From Pectinophora gossypiella (Eukaryota; Arthropoda; Insecta; Lepidoptera; Gelechiidae): 64,000 bases of DNA. The translations under genes and the position numbers were made by a program. Within the stretch, counting starts at the first letter, position 1, and each line of letters opens with the position of its first letter. Below, one piece after another: positions 1-10,357 of the stretch. Below the pieces are notes generated by a model, which saw nothing but the letters and a program-made list of their open reading frames with translations, was not told the DNA's origin and did no database searches. The stretch covers positions 15,438,001 through 15,502,000 of the forward strand of contig NC_065406.1 of the NCBI RefSeq assembly GCF_024362695.1, read 5' to 3'.

Positions 1-1225
1 CGGTTTTGGGTGCTGGATACTCCTGGATAGTCTTGACCTTATCATCCATTGGACGTGTGCCTTCTTCCGAGATCATAAAACCAAGAAATGGTACCTGGGT
101 CTGTCCAAACGAACACTTCGCCTCGTTTAGCAGTAAACCATACTGTTGAAGTCTGTCAAATACCTGACGTAAATGTTCCAGGTGTTCCTGCTGGTCTCGT
201 GAAAATATCAAAATGTCGTCGATGAAGGCGTATGTAAAATTCAGCTCTCGCAGTACTTCATCGAGGAATCGCTGGAAGGTCTGAGCCGCATTTCGTAGTC
301 CGAACGACATGAAAGGAAATTCGAACATACCGAAAGGAGTAGTAATAGCGGTCTTCGAGATGTCGTCCGGGAACACAGGTATCTGGTTGTAAGCTTTTAC
401 CAGGTCGAGCTTGGAGAAAATCTTGCAGCCAGCTAAACGGTGGGAGTAGTCTTCGATGTGCCTGACAGGATACCTATCAGGTATGGTGCGTGCGTTAAGC
501 GCACGATAATCGCCGCATGGCCTCCACCCTTCTCCTTTTTTAGGAGCCAAATGCAAGGCGGAAGCCCAGGGAGAATCAGAACGGCGGGCAGTGCCGTCTC
601 TGATCATCTCTTCAAACTGCTCCTTAGCTATCTTCAGCTTATCTGGCGGTAGTCGGCGAGGTCGGCAGAAGGCAGGAGGGCCATCAGTCGTTCGTATATA
701 GTGGACAGTCGAATGCTTGATGTCTCGTTGCACGCCAGATGGTTTAGTCAGAGCAGGGTATTCTGCTAAAAGTTTGTGGTACTCACTATTGCCTGAGATG
801 GATCTGACGCTTGTGTGTTGGCAGTGCTTGATCTCACCGACTGTTGATAAGGTGGTTAGGCTGTCCAGCAATCTTCTGTGCCTGCAATCGATTAAAAGAC
901 CATAATATGTCAAAAAATCAGCGCCAATTATTGGTTTGTCTACATCGGCAATTACAAAATTCCATGTAAAATCACGCCTTAACCCCAAATTTACGTGTTT
1001 CTTTACAGTGCCATAGGTCCGGATGAGTGAGCCATTTGCTGCCGATAATGTGTAGTCTGTGGCCGGGGTATAATGTTGTAAGTACTTCTTTGGTAGTACG
1101 CAGAGGTCTGAGCCAGTATCGATGAGGTACTGAATTTTAGTGCTTTTGTCGGTAATAAATAGGCGACAAGTGGCGGCTCGACAGTCATCTGTCGCCTCTA
1201 TTGACTGTCGTGGCTGTTTCCCGAC
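1..1225 (-). CDS. pol: Gypsy-like pol: aspartic protease and reverse transcriptase (partial, in -1 frame to gag)
   Basis: Reading codons whose first base is 1225, 1222 and so on, the minus strand is open for about 408 codons to the window edge, with no stop. The aspartic protease comes first: the active site DTGSD is at 1120-1106 (DTG codons 1120-1112), followed later by an IIGADFL motif. The reverse transcriptase follows, with LDLVKAYNQIPV, a TPFGMFEFPFMSFGLRN block and the catalytic IDD at 223-215 in FIDDILIFS, a usual Gypsy variant of YxDD. There is no own start codon. An upstream stop in this frame (1228-1226) and gag's stop (1200-1198) mean it is probably made only by a -1 shift at GGGAAAC. 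The product would mature particles and copy the RNA. RNase H and integrase should follow beyond the left edge. Confidence 0.9.
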
Positions 1226-2076
1226 TTAAAATTGCAAGGGGGGATGCACTTCCTTGCATTTTCTTGGTAATTACTGTGATACCAGCACATACCTGGTTTT
1301 CGGTTCTGGCTCCGGCCCCGTGACCTGGACCTGTTGTTTGATCTGGAATTTCTGCCGTGGAATGTACGGCGTGATGTTCTACCCTCTGAGCTGACGTTAA
1401 GTTGAGCTATCTGTTGCGCCAGTTCTTGTTGGATCCGCGTGGTGATGGTCTGCTCCAGACGTTGCATCATGCCCTCGAACGACTCTGCACTTGCCACCTG
1501 TTTTTGGTAAGAAGGAGAAGGTACAACCTCATAAATCTGGTCAGCAAGAGTTGCTAATTCATCCAACGGTGTTGTCGCTTGTGACGCCATAATAGCCTGG
1601 ATGTGCAGCGGTAAACGGTTGCACCACAGACTGCGCAGAAACTCTTCACCTACACCGTCCACAGCCAACGCCCTGAGATGACGTAAAAACTGCGATGGTT
1701 TTCGGTCCCCTAATTCTTCCGTAGTTAGTAACTGTCGCATCTTCTGCTCCCGTGAAAAAGAAAGACGTTTTATTAGCTCGCTTTTTAATTTTTCGTATTT
1801 CTCTGCTTGGGGTGGGTTGGTAATTATATCGCGAATTTCCCTTGCTGTGCGGAGGTCGAGCTCCCGGAGCACCGAGAAGAACTTCGTTGAGTCAGCCTTG
1901 ATGCCCTGCATCTCGAACTGCGCTTCCACCAGCGCAAACCACATCGCAGGGTCTTCCGGGTAAAATGAAGGTAGGCGTATCGCCACGCGGTCCACCGATA
2001 AACCGGTAACCTGCGCGGCGCTCGGACCGGCGACGGGTTCCGGAACAGCTTCGACGAAATTCTCCGTATCGGACAT
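1198..2076 (-). CDS. gag: Gypsy-like Gag polyprotein (292 aa)
   Basis: An intact 292-residue frame begins about 60 nt downstream of the primer-binding site. Near residues 30-40 it has the RLPSFYPEDPAMWFALVEAQF block typical of arthropod Gypsy Gag proteins. A helical capsid-like part with RQLLTTEELGDRKPSQFLRH and SLWCNRLPLHIQAIM follows. Residues about 230-260 are rich in Arg and Ser, suited to RNA binding. A Cys/His knuckle, CWYHSNYQENARKCIPPC, lies near residues 264-281; its spacing differs from a standard CCHC box. Gag would assemble the particle and package the RNA. The stop (1200-1198) overlaps the pol frame. The start is the first ATG after the leader. Confidence 0.92.
   Translation of the reverse strand: MSDTENFVEAVPEPVAGPSAAQVTGLSVDRVAIRLPSFYPEDPAMWFALVEAQFEMQGIKADSTKFFSVLRELDLRTAREIRDIITNPPQAEKYEKLKSELIKRLSFSREQKMRQLLTTEELGDRKPSQFLRHLRALAVDGVGEEFLRSLWCNRLPLHIQAIMASQATTPLDELATLADQIYEVVPSPSYQKQVASAESFEGMMQRLEQTITTRIQQELAQQIAQLNVSSEGRTSRRTFHGRNSRSNNRSRSRGRSQNRKPGMCWYHSNYQENARKCIPPCNFKSGNSHDSQ
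1216..1222 (-). promoter_or_regulatory. -1 ribosomal frameshift heptamer GGGAAAC
   Basis: The gag frame reads TCG GGA AAC here, so the heptamer is G GGA AAC, matching X XXY YYZ. A one-base slip back gives GGG AAA CAG, which is the open pol frame. It lies between the last stop of the pol frame (TAA, 1228-1226) and the gag stop (TAG, 1200-1198), the only interval where a shift can join the two. No downstream stimulatory structure was computed. Confidence 0.85.
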
Positions 2077-2135
2077 CTTGACGCGACGCGGCCTAACCGG
2101 GTAGGCAGAAGTGCTGCGCGCTAAGCGGTGTTCGT

Positions 2136-2153
2136 ATCACGTCGGGGTCACCA
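2136..2153 (-). other. Primer-binding site of the Gypsy-like element
   Basis: Minus-strand TGGTGACCCCGACGTGAT lies right after the LTR. TGG pairs with the CCA end of a tRNA, and the rest would pair with its acceptor stem and part of the T arm. I did not fix the tRNA species. Confidence 0.8.
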
Positions 2154-2550
2154 AATATAGCTATCTTGCTATATATACAGCTATGAAGCTGGTTTATAGA
2201 TCGTCCGTTAAAAGAAAGTCACTTCACGTACACAGTACAGTTTATTGTTATAGAAAGGAAAGTTACACAGCTTAAGAAAGAATAGTAATAGAAGTAGAAG
2301 TATGAAAGGAAGTGAGAAAACAAGACAAAAGTTTAGGGGGGACAGAAAGCATCTAGCGTGTAGAAAGCCGCGATTAAAGCCTAGACCGGGTGCGAGCGAA
2401 AGCGACGTGCGGGTGCTCGGAGTGCGTTCGGTAGACTGGTGCAGTGGTGCGCGCCGACTGGGAGCCGGTTTGCAATGCTGCGCCCGCGCGCCTCGCGTCG
2501 CCCTTCATGCGCCTTAGTGATGTGGTGTCTAGTGATGGGCAGTCGCCACA
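2154..2550 (-). repeat. 5' LTR of the Gypsy-like element (about 397 bp)
   Basis: On the minus strand it begins TGTGGCGACTGCCC (2550 downward) and stops next to the primer-binding site. A GC-rich block (about 2515-2390), AATAAA at 2246-2241 and a TATATATAG stretch near 2178-2168 lie within. The outer edge is placed where SINE type A sequence resumes. The inner edge is uncertain by a few bases, because the partner LTR is not in the window. Confidence 0.75.
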
Positions 2551-2785
2551 CGTCTACTAACTTACATCAGTAAGTAGTAACCGGAAGCAACGGCTTAACG
2601 TGCCTTCCGAAGCACGGATCATCTTTCTTTCGGACAATCATGTGATCAGTCTGTAATGTTCTATAACCCAACCAGGAATCACAAAGTGATTTTTCCTGAT
2701 GTGTTCCCACCGGGATTTGAACCCGGGACGTCTGGATCGTGAGCACAACTGCTCAACGCTCGAACCGCTGGACCACGGAAGCCGT
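2551..2785 (-). mobile_element. SINE type A, tail lost to the Gypsy insertion
   Basis: The shared central block (about 2596-2640) and the tRNA-like head (about 2700-2783, with reversed B box near 2711) are present in minus orientation. The 3' tail expected to the left is missing, replaced by the Gypsy LTR at about 2550. Confidence 0.8.
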
Positions 2786-2997
2786 CAAGTAGGTAGTCGC
2801 TCCGCTAATAAGTACTAACAGTATCTATTCGTCATCCTTACTTAACAAATGATAATTATCAATATCTACCATTATATTATAGTTTTCAACTGGAAGTTTT
2901 CTAAAGAGTACTACTAATGGTTTAACAGCTTCCTTGGTCCAAAAGTTGAAAGGTAGGTTTACGATTCGGATGTCCTAGGTTCTATTTCTAGTCTAAC

Positions 2998-3251
2998 GAA
3001 AAATCACTTTGTGTGACTGTCATTAGATTTGCCAGGACTTTGCAGGCTGGAATCATCTGATTGACCGAAACATAAGATTATTCCGTGCTTCGGAAGCACG
3101 TTAAGCCGTTGGTGCCGGTTACTACTTAGTGATGTAAGTAAATAGTTGTTACACGATGGATATCAAGGGTGTTTAGCGGCTCAGTGAAACCCTTTCATAC
3201 CAGGGTTGCTGAGGTTAGTCATCTACCTCACAACCATCACGAGTGAAGAAC
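2998..3251 (+). mobile_element. SINE type A, diverged and 5'-truncated
   Basis: It runs from the AATCACTTTGTG part through the shared core (about 3085-3120) to the CTCACAACC tail. It has many substitutions and so is probably old. Confidence 0.7.
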
Positions 3252-3398
3252 TGATAGCCGAACATTAGTTAGGTTAATTAGCCACATTTAAATAATGGTT
3301 GCTTGGAATAGATTCCTATTTAGCAATAAGGCCGCAATTTAGCAATAAAATTGTATACGTTCTATTTCTCTTTTGTATTTTATTTCATATATAAAGTA

Positions 3399-3573
3399 CT
3401 AGCTTTTGCCCGCGACTTCGTCCGCGTGGAAGGATTTTCCCACTAATTCCCGTTCCCGTGGGAATTTCGGGAATTCCTTTCTTAGTACACCTCTACGGTA
3501 CCTAAGCTACGTCCCTTCCTTTCAAGTTCCTACGTTTACGCAGTCAGTCAGTTTCTCCTTTTATATATTTAGA
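3399..3573 (-). mobile_element. Short non-autonomous Helitron-like element (175 bp)
   Basis: On the minus strand it starts TCTAAATATATAAAAGG and ends GGGCAAAAGCTAG. It is flanked by A on the 5' side and T on the 3' side, as Helitrons inserted between A and T are. A short hairpin (CGCgGAC-gaa-GTCGCG) lies a few bases before the terminal CTAG. There is no coding capacity. The longer copies at 10439 and 31345 share these ends. Confidence 0.75.
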
Positions 3574-4862
3574 TTTGTTATGTTATGTTTTGGCGACGAG
3601 GGTGTGCTGCCGCCAAAGGATGTTTTCGGGGTACCGAACTGAGCATAGTACCCCGCTAGCCACAAGTTAGTAGTGTGACTAGGGATCGACGATCCAACAG
3701 TGTTGTGTTGGAAGATGTATATATGCGTCTTGCTGTGTAAACTTCGATACCGCGTTTCACGACCGCTTGAAAAATGTGGCGCCATCTGTTGCATGTGAGC
3801 GGAACTAGGTGGCCAACTAGTTGGGTCCGCTACAATGTTATATTATTAGCGGCTAATTTTTGATGATGATCATAATTATCGATATACTCAGTGTGTGACA
3901 TGCCGGCATCACTACTTGAATATGCCGTGGCAAAACTGCCAGGGGTTGTTGCTGCATATGCGTTTACCAATTATTGAACATGATGTTGATCTAACACTTG
4001 ATGCGTGTAATGACGTGTTTGAGCGAACGTTTGGGCGAATGTTGCTTCAAATATTTGACGCGGTTCGGACTTCTCTCATACATTGGGAGTAACGAAAACA
4101 CGAGTAGCATTACACCTGTACCCTTGATGGTATAGGCAGATATATATCTGATACAAGGTTTACTATAAACTATACATATACAAGTTATTAGTGAGTGTAC
4201 ACATTACAAGGTATTTAATAACTAAAGGAACACATTTAAACGTCAATACAAGTGACCACTTGCTGCCTGTGGCTTAATCCACCTCACAACCCACACGATA
4301 GAAGAAGCGGAGCAACTTAGGGTGGTATTAATTAACTAATCTCAGCTTCAAGACTGCCCTCAAGATTATGTCAATGTGACAGTTCTTATATAAAATAAGG
4401 GCTACACTATACATATAGCAAACCTTTACAATATACATAAAATGTGAGGGTCGCTCCACTATCCACACTATCTGACGACCCTCAGCTTAAATGCCACTTG
4501 TGCAGACACTATTGCCGCTCTCGTATTGGACTTTTCAGCCTTACAAGACTTTGCCAAAGAAACGCTGTAAAGATCATCTGATCAAGACGTAAAGGCCTAT
4601 CATGATGATAGTAAACCTTTACTTCGCCAGCTATATTTAAGTCCCATATGATAAGGCGAAGCATATTGCCACTAACCAGGCACAAGTCCTGGAGACCACA
4701 AGATATTAATTATCTATGATCCAAACATGAATAAAAAGTAACATAGTCAAATTCAGCAGTTTAGAGCCCCAATCGGGTTTAGTACTCGTGACACTAAGAT
4801 ACCGAAAAGAGCTGTCATATGTATACCTACATGTGGCAGCAGTGTATATAAATTAAATGATA
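3574..4862. other. AT-rich DNA without a gene; scattered repeat fragments
   Basis: No credible coding region. A SINE type A tail fragment lies at about 4280-4312. At 4322-4410 is a diverged relative of the TIR element at 6343-6478. At 4620-4735 is a fragment of a SINE/LINE repeat (type E) seen again near 26010 and 26720. Confidence 0.6.
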
Positions 4863-5245
4863 TTGGCCCCGATTCCTGCAGACACCGCCTAATTTTATTT
4901 TAAGTTATATCCGTCATTTTAATATCCGTCGAAAAGGAAAGGGACGGATGATTCACAGCTCTTAATTTTAGGAAGAATGAGTAAATGAATGAATAACCCG
5001 GGCGAATCAAAAGGTACGTCGCTGGTATGCAATCCGTTTGACGTGCTATCTACTTAACTGTGTCGGGTTATTGACGAATGTAAAATTTTTAGACGGTTGG
5101 TTTAGATTTGTGCTTAAAATTGACGTGTGTTCCATAAATTTTATGCTTGTCGATTACCCGTCCCTTTCCTTTTCGGCGGATAAGAAAATGACAGATATAA
5201 CTTAAAATAAAATTAGATGGTATTTACAGGAATTAGCACCATTAT
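4863..5245. mobile_element. Fold-back TIR element, copy 1 (383 bp)
   Basis: The ends are inverted copies for roughly 95 bp. The left arm contains CTAATTTTATTTTAAGTTAT and GAAAAGGAAAGGGACGG, and the right arm carries their reverse complements with some differences. It has no reading frame. A copy of the same length is at 47990-48372, and a fragment at 9618-9702. I could not settle the target duplication. Confidence 0.75.
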
Positions 5246-5481
5246 CATATTATCCTATAAATTGATCAAAGTGGTTTGTATTGAAATATAATAATAGGTA
5301 ATAGAGGACTGGAATGGATGTATTCTGATCGTAAGGCCTTATGTAAATACTTGGCCGAAAGATAACTGATGTGGACTAAAAATGACCCTGCCTATCTTGT
5401 GTGGTAGGGGTACTAGTAAAGAAAAAAAAGTTTAGTTACTAAAGAACACAGCTACAATTATACATAAAACATACAGAATAT

Positions 5482-5748
5482 CATCATCATCATCACCAGC
5501 CCATTAACGTCCCCACTGCTGGGGCACGGGCCTTCCCTATGGATGGATAGGGAGATCGGGCCTTAAACCATCACGCGGGCCCAGTGCGGATTGATGGTTA
5601 TTAACGACTGCTAATGCAGCCGGGACCAACGGCTTAACGTGCCTTCCGAAGCACGGAGGAGCTCGAGATGAAAGCTTTTTTTTGTGGTCACCCATCCTAT
5701 GACCGGCCTTTGCGAAAGTTGCTTTACTTCAACAATCGCAGACCAACA
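5482..5748 (-). mobile_element. SINE type C, 5'-truncated, with 11-bp target duplication
   Basis: In minus orientation: GAT-repeat tail at left, shared core, then the 5S-like part of the head. The tRNA-like first part is missing. Direct repeats ATACAGAATAT at 5471-5481 and 5749-5759 flank it, so the truncation happened at insertion. Confidence 0.88.
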
Positions 5749-6197
5749 ATACAGAATATACATAATACAAAACGGTGGCGATCCCTGCACTAAGCATATT
5801 ACAGGGGCGAGCTAAAAATATATTTACAATAATTTTTCGCCATATCCATCGCTGTCAATCTTTTTGGCTAATGATCCGTAGTTCCCGGCCAACATTTTGG
5901 ATCAAATATTTGGCCTAGTTGACGCGTATAATTAAGTGTCCGGACTCAAGTAGCGGACGACCCTTTGTCGTAATTATCCCGGCCAAATTGGCCGAGTTAC
6001 CCTACAATGTGTGACGATGGAATTTGGGGTGAATTGTCTATGTGTTTATCATACATCGAAAAGGGACTTTAAAATTGAGATGCAATAGTAGGTTAATATT
6101 GACCAGTTTATTAACAAATTCTGTACAGCTGGGGAATTTATTTGAAATTCATTATCAATTGCGGTAAAAACAGTAACCGTCTAATTACAAAATACCC
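5749..6197. other. Unassigned DNA
   Basis: I see no gene, no clear repeat boundary and no RNA-like structure here. Confidence 0.5.
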
Positions 6198-6330
6198 TGA
6201 TGTCTGATGTAAGTAAGTAGTCGTTACATGAGCCATGTCAGGGGCTTTTGGCGGCTCAATAGTAACCCTGACACCAGGGTTGATGAAGTTGGTACTCCAT
6301 CTCACAACCCACACGATAGAAGATTACAAA
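6198..6330 (+). mobile_element. SINE type A, 3' tail only
   Basis: Starts at the GATGTAAGTAAGTAGTCG part and ends at CACACGATAGAAG. Head and core are absent. Confidence 0.8.
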
Positions 6331-6342
6331 ATGGAGACTGAA

Positions 6343-6478
6343 GGTGGTATTAATAAACTAATCTCAGCTTTGAAACTGCCGTCAAGATCATGTCAATGTT
6401 GCAGGCTTTATTTAAAAACAGGGATTTGATCATCGGTTTGATGGCAGTCGCAGTTAAGATTTGTTTATTAATACCACC
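6343..6478. mobile_element. Small TIR element (136 bp)
   Basis: The ends are inverted: GGTGGTATTAATAAAC at 6343-6358 and its complement ending at 6478. It has no coding capacity. A diverged partial copy is at 4322-4410. Confidence 0.65.
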
Positions 6479-8404
6479 CGAAAAGATAAACTAAAGTACA
6501 CGAAATATGTCCCATGGCCGCGGCCCTAATCGCAGATTCAGTATAGAATTATTATGACTTTTCAATCACAATATTTTTATAATAATTTGCACATTACGAT
6601 TTCACGCATTGAATAAAGAGTACAAACTTCTTCCTTAGCCTACTCTTTTATTAATATTCTAAAAGAATCCTCATATTTTTTACAATAGGAAATAAAACAG
6701 TCCTACAGAATATCAGTAAAGTATTAATGCTAAGAACGTTAAGTTACGTAAAAAAATATTATTCTTTTTCTCGTTTATCCAACGCAAAGGTCGCGAACAC
6801 ATTAAATATGTATCGCCACTTGAATACGACGAGAAATAAAAAAGACAAAAAAGCTAAACGGGGAAAAAGTCCATTTGTAAGGGGTGTTTAGATTACGTTC
6901 TACGCGACAGCTACGAATGTGCTACGCGGTGTCTACGACTTTGCTACGTGCTACGTACCTCTCTACGCCCCATTTCCCGTTTCAACAAAAGTGGGTCGAG
7001 ATTATAGCTTTTCGAATCGCTTTTACATTACTATAACGACAATATTTATGTATTATATAATTTATGGCGAGATATATCCTACGCTTATTGCGTATCAGGG
7101 TGAGCAGAACTACAACCCGACAGAAGTCAATAATTTGCAGCTCAATTATATTTATTATTGGTTGATAAAATCGGTCATCGAACTCAGAATCCAAACCAGA
7201 GAAGAAGTCTGTAAACTGTAACTGTAGGTTTTCTCATCGAAGACGAGATGATGACTGTACGTATATTAAGAGTCCTACTACTATCTAGTGTGTGTGTCAC
7301 ACGTCATGTGTGTATGTGCGTATTGTGTAGGGTGTAAGAGTAGTGTAATGAAGTCCTGGTACAAAGTACTAAGTCACGTCCTACTTCTTAAAATAGTACT
7401 GATCTTATGACTAAGTATAATATCATTAACTAAATAATATCTTTGATAGAACGTGACGTCCTATTTAAAGTAATAGGATACTTTTTTTTTATTGACTCGG
7501 ACGGGAGCGTGTTAACTATTACACCACCGCGTCCTCCTCCTGTTCATGCGAAATTATTTCTACCTATGTGTCGGCTTGACAGGTGCTGAGAGTTCAAGTC
7601 CCGCTCGAGTTACATTTTTTTTTTATTTAGTTTCCTCTTTATGAGGTAAAGTAATACTTAATAAATAAAAATAAAAGAAATTGAATAAAAAAAAACAATA
7701 ACTAGGACGTAATCTCACCACAAAGTATTACGTAGCGACATGTGGCATGGGAAATCGAGTAACTTTACCATCACAATGGACAAATGGAATAAATTAAAAC
7801 AAAGCCCGGAACTCATAACGCAGAAACGTTGTATTTGAAGGCTATCCAAATAGAAGTTAAATCCTTTATCGATTAACGAGATTACCATAACACCCAATCT
7901 GGCATTACAAATATTTACAAAACGACTGCCCTTTTGGAAAAATAACTGCGCAAATATAATATAGAAGCGACCGGAGACCCGAACTCTAACAGGCGCAACG
8001 TGATAAAATTATCGATCGATTCAATACATTTTATCGAAATCGATATATTTTTCCCCCAATATGCGTGTCACGTCATTTTGTTCGTATATTGACAGAACGA
8101 CATGACTTATTTGGGTTCACATATTAGCACCAATAGACAAAACGACATAATTATATCGTCCGAATCGATAAAATGTCAAAATTTTTATCACGTTGCGCAA
8201 GTTATTCCTAATGGTAAAGTTAAAAGTTTGGTTTACATTGAAATATACATATAGCTTTATCTGTAAAATTTTCTTATTATTTCAGTGTTACTACTGAGGT
8301 GCCAAAGGCCCTTGTCATCGGACGGGTATTTAATAAAAAAAAAAATCAAAAATAATTTATTTCAGACATGATGGTCCATATTACATTAATTAATTACACA
8401 CTTA
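6479..8404. other. AT-rich region without recognisable genes
   Basis: No frame has conserved motifs. The 100-codon frame at 6919-7221 is of AT-biased composition, with a shadow frame on the other strand. A B-box-like stretch followed by a T run near 7583-7625 does not fold as a tRNA. Confidence 0.5.
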
Positions 8405-8500
8405 AAAAAAAAACAAAAAATAATAAATAAATAAATAAAATTAAGTTAAATTAAAATCAAAATTAAAACCAAAATAAAAATTAAAATACAATAAAATTAA
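8405..8500. repeat. A-rich low-complexity stretch
   Basis: Runs of A and repeated AAAT/AAATTA words. Confidence 0.8.
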
Positions 8501-8591
8501 AATTACAAAATAATGTAAAAATGTTTCTGTTGTGTGCAATGAAAAATAATTGTAAGTATTATAAAAAGAGACATTTGCTGCAAAATTCACA

Positions 8592-8690
8592 TCTATTACA
8601 TACATACCTAAACTCATGCCTATTTCCCAACGGATTAAGCAGTTAATTCCATTTGCTTCGTTCCAACACACGTCTCATCTAATACATGAA
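8592..8690 (-). pseudogene. LINE 3' end fragment (reverse transcriptase C-terminus, family L)
   Basis: Minus-strand match to the 3' end better preserved at 15340-15456: C-terminal codons, a stop and a TATG-type tail. Too short to be functional. Confidence 0.6.
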
Positions 8691-8709
8691 TACATGTCAA
8701 TTGGGGTGG

Positions 8710-8800
8710 TCAAAGGTACATCCACAGCAAGTTTTCTGATAGCCCCACATGATAGGTGGTGAACCATATCGCCGTCTATAAATGCGTAATGGTGGTCTAA
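8710..8800 (-). repeat. Interspersed repeat S4 fragment
   Basis: Contains the ATGATAGGTGGTGAACCATATCG word that recurs near 16260, 17275, 17860, 22710, 29330, 47760 and 52480. It is probably a SINE or LINE tail; the class is unknown. Confidence 0.5.
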
Positions 8801-9213
8801 TAACTAGTAAGTAAATACGTTTGAATATCTAAATGTGTTTATTATAAAAATATAATCCGCTTCCTTTTCTTAAAGTGTGGGAGTGTGGGGCGAATACACT
8901 AACACTTACACTAAAAGAGACAGATGGGAAAGGAGAGCCGGCCCAAACTTTTGAAACATTACTCCGCAACTTTCCATACAAACTGGAGGCGCCTTGTTCA
9001 AAACTTTTAGACAAGAGTGTATGCCTAGTTCAAAAAACGTAGTACTACCAGGAAAGTGCATTTTGTTCCTAGACAGCCTTACGGATAGTCTATGCCCCGG
9101 TGAAGTTTGGACGGATTCGAAGTTTGTTTTTAAATTTCGGCCGAGGAAAATACTTTGGCACTGCACTTGTACTAAGTATGATAGAATATTTTAATCGGTT
9201 TATATGCTGAAAT

Positions 9214-9504
9214 GAGGAGCTCGGTGGCGCAGCGGTAAACGCGCTCGGTCTGCGATTGTTGAAGTTAAGCAACTTTCGCAAAGGCCGGTCATAGGATGGG
9301 TGACCACAAAAAAAAAGTTTTAATCTCGAGCTCCTCCGTGCTTCGGAAGGCACGTTAAGTCGTTGGTCCCGGCTGCATTAGCAGTCGTTAATAACCATCA
9401 ATCCACACTGGGCCCGCGTGATGGTTTAAGGCCCGATCTCCCTATCCATCCATAGGGAAGGCCCGTGCCCCAGCAGTGGGGACGTTAATGGGCTGATGAT
9501 GATG
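9214..9504 (+). mobile_element. SINE type C, full length, tRNA/5S chimeric head
   Basis: This is the reference copy. A tRNA A-box-like TGGCGCAGCGG lies at about 9225-9235. Next comes GAAGTTAAGCAAC, then AGGATGGGTGACCAC, both conserved words of the 5S rRNA internal promoter in the right order. The ends of the head, GAGGAGCTCG (9214-9223) and CGAGCTCCTC (9327-9336), are perfect inverted repeats. The shared core and a GAT-repeat tail follow. The target duplication ATATGCTGAAAT is at 9202-9213 and 9505-9516. No protein is encoded. Confidence 0.92.
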
Positions 9505-9617
9505 ATATGCTGAAATAACTAACTCTTTTTACCAATTTCATGCAAGCTCACTCTCCCACTTCCTAATGAGGTAGACAGAGCCTTAAGTTGCTTACACAAA
9601 AAAAGCTTGAAAAAAAG

Positions 9618-9702
9618 GACGGGTAATAGACAGGCATAAAATTTATGGGACACACGTCAATTTTAGGCATAAATCTAAAACAACCGTCTAAAAATTTTAC
9701 AT
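9618..9702. repeat. Fragment of the 4863-type TIR element
   Basis: Matches the stretch around CATAAAATTTATGG...CGTCTAAAAATTTTACAT of the 383-bp element, in inverse orientation. Confidence 0.65.
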
Positions 9703-9713
9703 CGGAAAAGCAA

Positions 9714-10100
9714 TAAAGAGTATACAAACAAACAAGAGCTTTTAAATTGGCCACGACGATGTATATGCAACTCCATGTTTTCTTTGTTCCTACTTCAGCA
9801 GAGAAGCTCTAAACCTACGATACGATTTCATTTCAGCGCAACGAGGACCTGACAACGTTCCCTCAGGTACGGATTAGTATTCTAGAACGGTTCCACTCCA
9901 ATAAGAGCTATAAGAGCTGTACAAGTGCCGCTTTAAAATGGATAAAATATAACAGAAACTTCCAGAAAATATTTTCTGATAAAACAATTTAATTTAAATG
10001 TGTATATATATACATATACACATTTAAACGAAATGTGTATATATTTTATACACTTTTAAATGAAAGTGTCTTATCTGATTTAGATTTCTTAGTTTGATTT
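9714..10100. other. Unassigned DNA
   Basis: AT-rich, with an imperfect palindrome of TATA words near 9995-10055. No gene seen. Confidence 0.5.
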
Positions 10101-10357
10101 GTAATTGACGAAATCGCTTTGTGAGATTGTCCATTGTTTTGTAAAGATATTGCAAGTTTGAGGCTGATTGTCCTAAAAAGTAAGATGATTCGGAATAAGA
10201 CGTGCTTCGGGGGTCATGGTAAGCCGTTAGTCTCGGTTTTTAGCCGTAAAAATAATCTTCGAGCCACAGTGGAACGAGGTGGAGTATGCTCTATACCCCC
10301 TCCGGTTGTTGAAGAGGAGGATTATGCCCAGCAGTGGGACATATATAGCCAGTTTAT
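10101..10357 (+). mobile_element. SINE type B, old and 5'-truncated
   Basis: The order of the type B core and tail is kept (GTGCTTCGG, AGCCGTAAAAA, CCCCCTCCGGTTG, GCCCAGCAGTGGG), with many substitutions. Confidence 0.75.

Larger units (their letters stand above)
1..2550 (-). mobile_element. Ty3/Gypsy-like LTR retrotransposon, 5' part (runs off left edge)
   Basis: Read on the minus strand the order is LTR (about 2550-2154), primer-binding site, short leader, gag (2076-1198), then protease and reverse transcriptase down to base 1. This is the Gypsy layout. gag and the visible pol have no internal stop, so the copy may be young and possibly autonomous. RNase H, integrase, any envelope frame and the 3' LTR lie outside the window. 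The right edge abuts SINE type A sequence, so the element landed in a SINE. Order and motifs are seen directly; the clade is inferred. Confidence 0.9.

Noticed and set aside
6919..7221. 100-codon Tyr/Ile-rich frame
   Set aside because: AT-biased composition with an overlapping frame on the other strand and no domain.
7500..7640. B-box-like GAGAGTTCAAGTCCC followed by a T run
   Set aside because: No A box or cloverleaf could be built. At most a decayed SINE head.
9240..9310. Possible 5S rRNA gene
   Set aside because: Only the internal promoter words match. The 5' and 3' thirds of 5S rRNA are missing, and the segment is part of a SINE.
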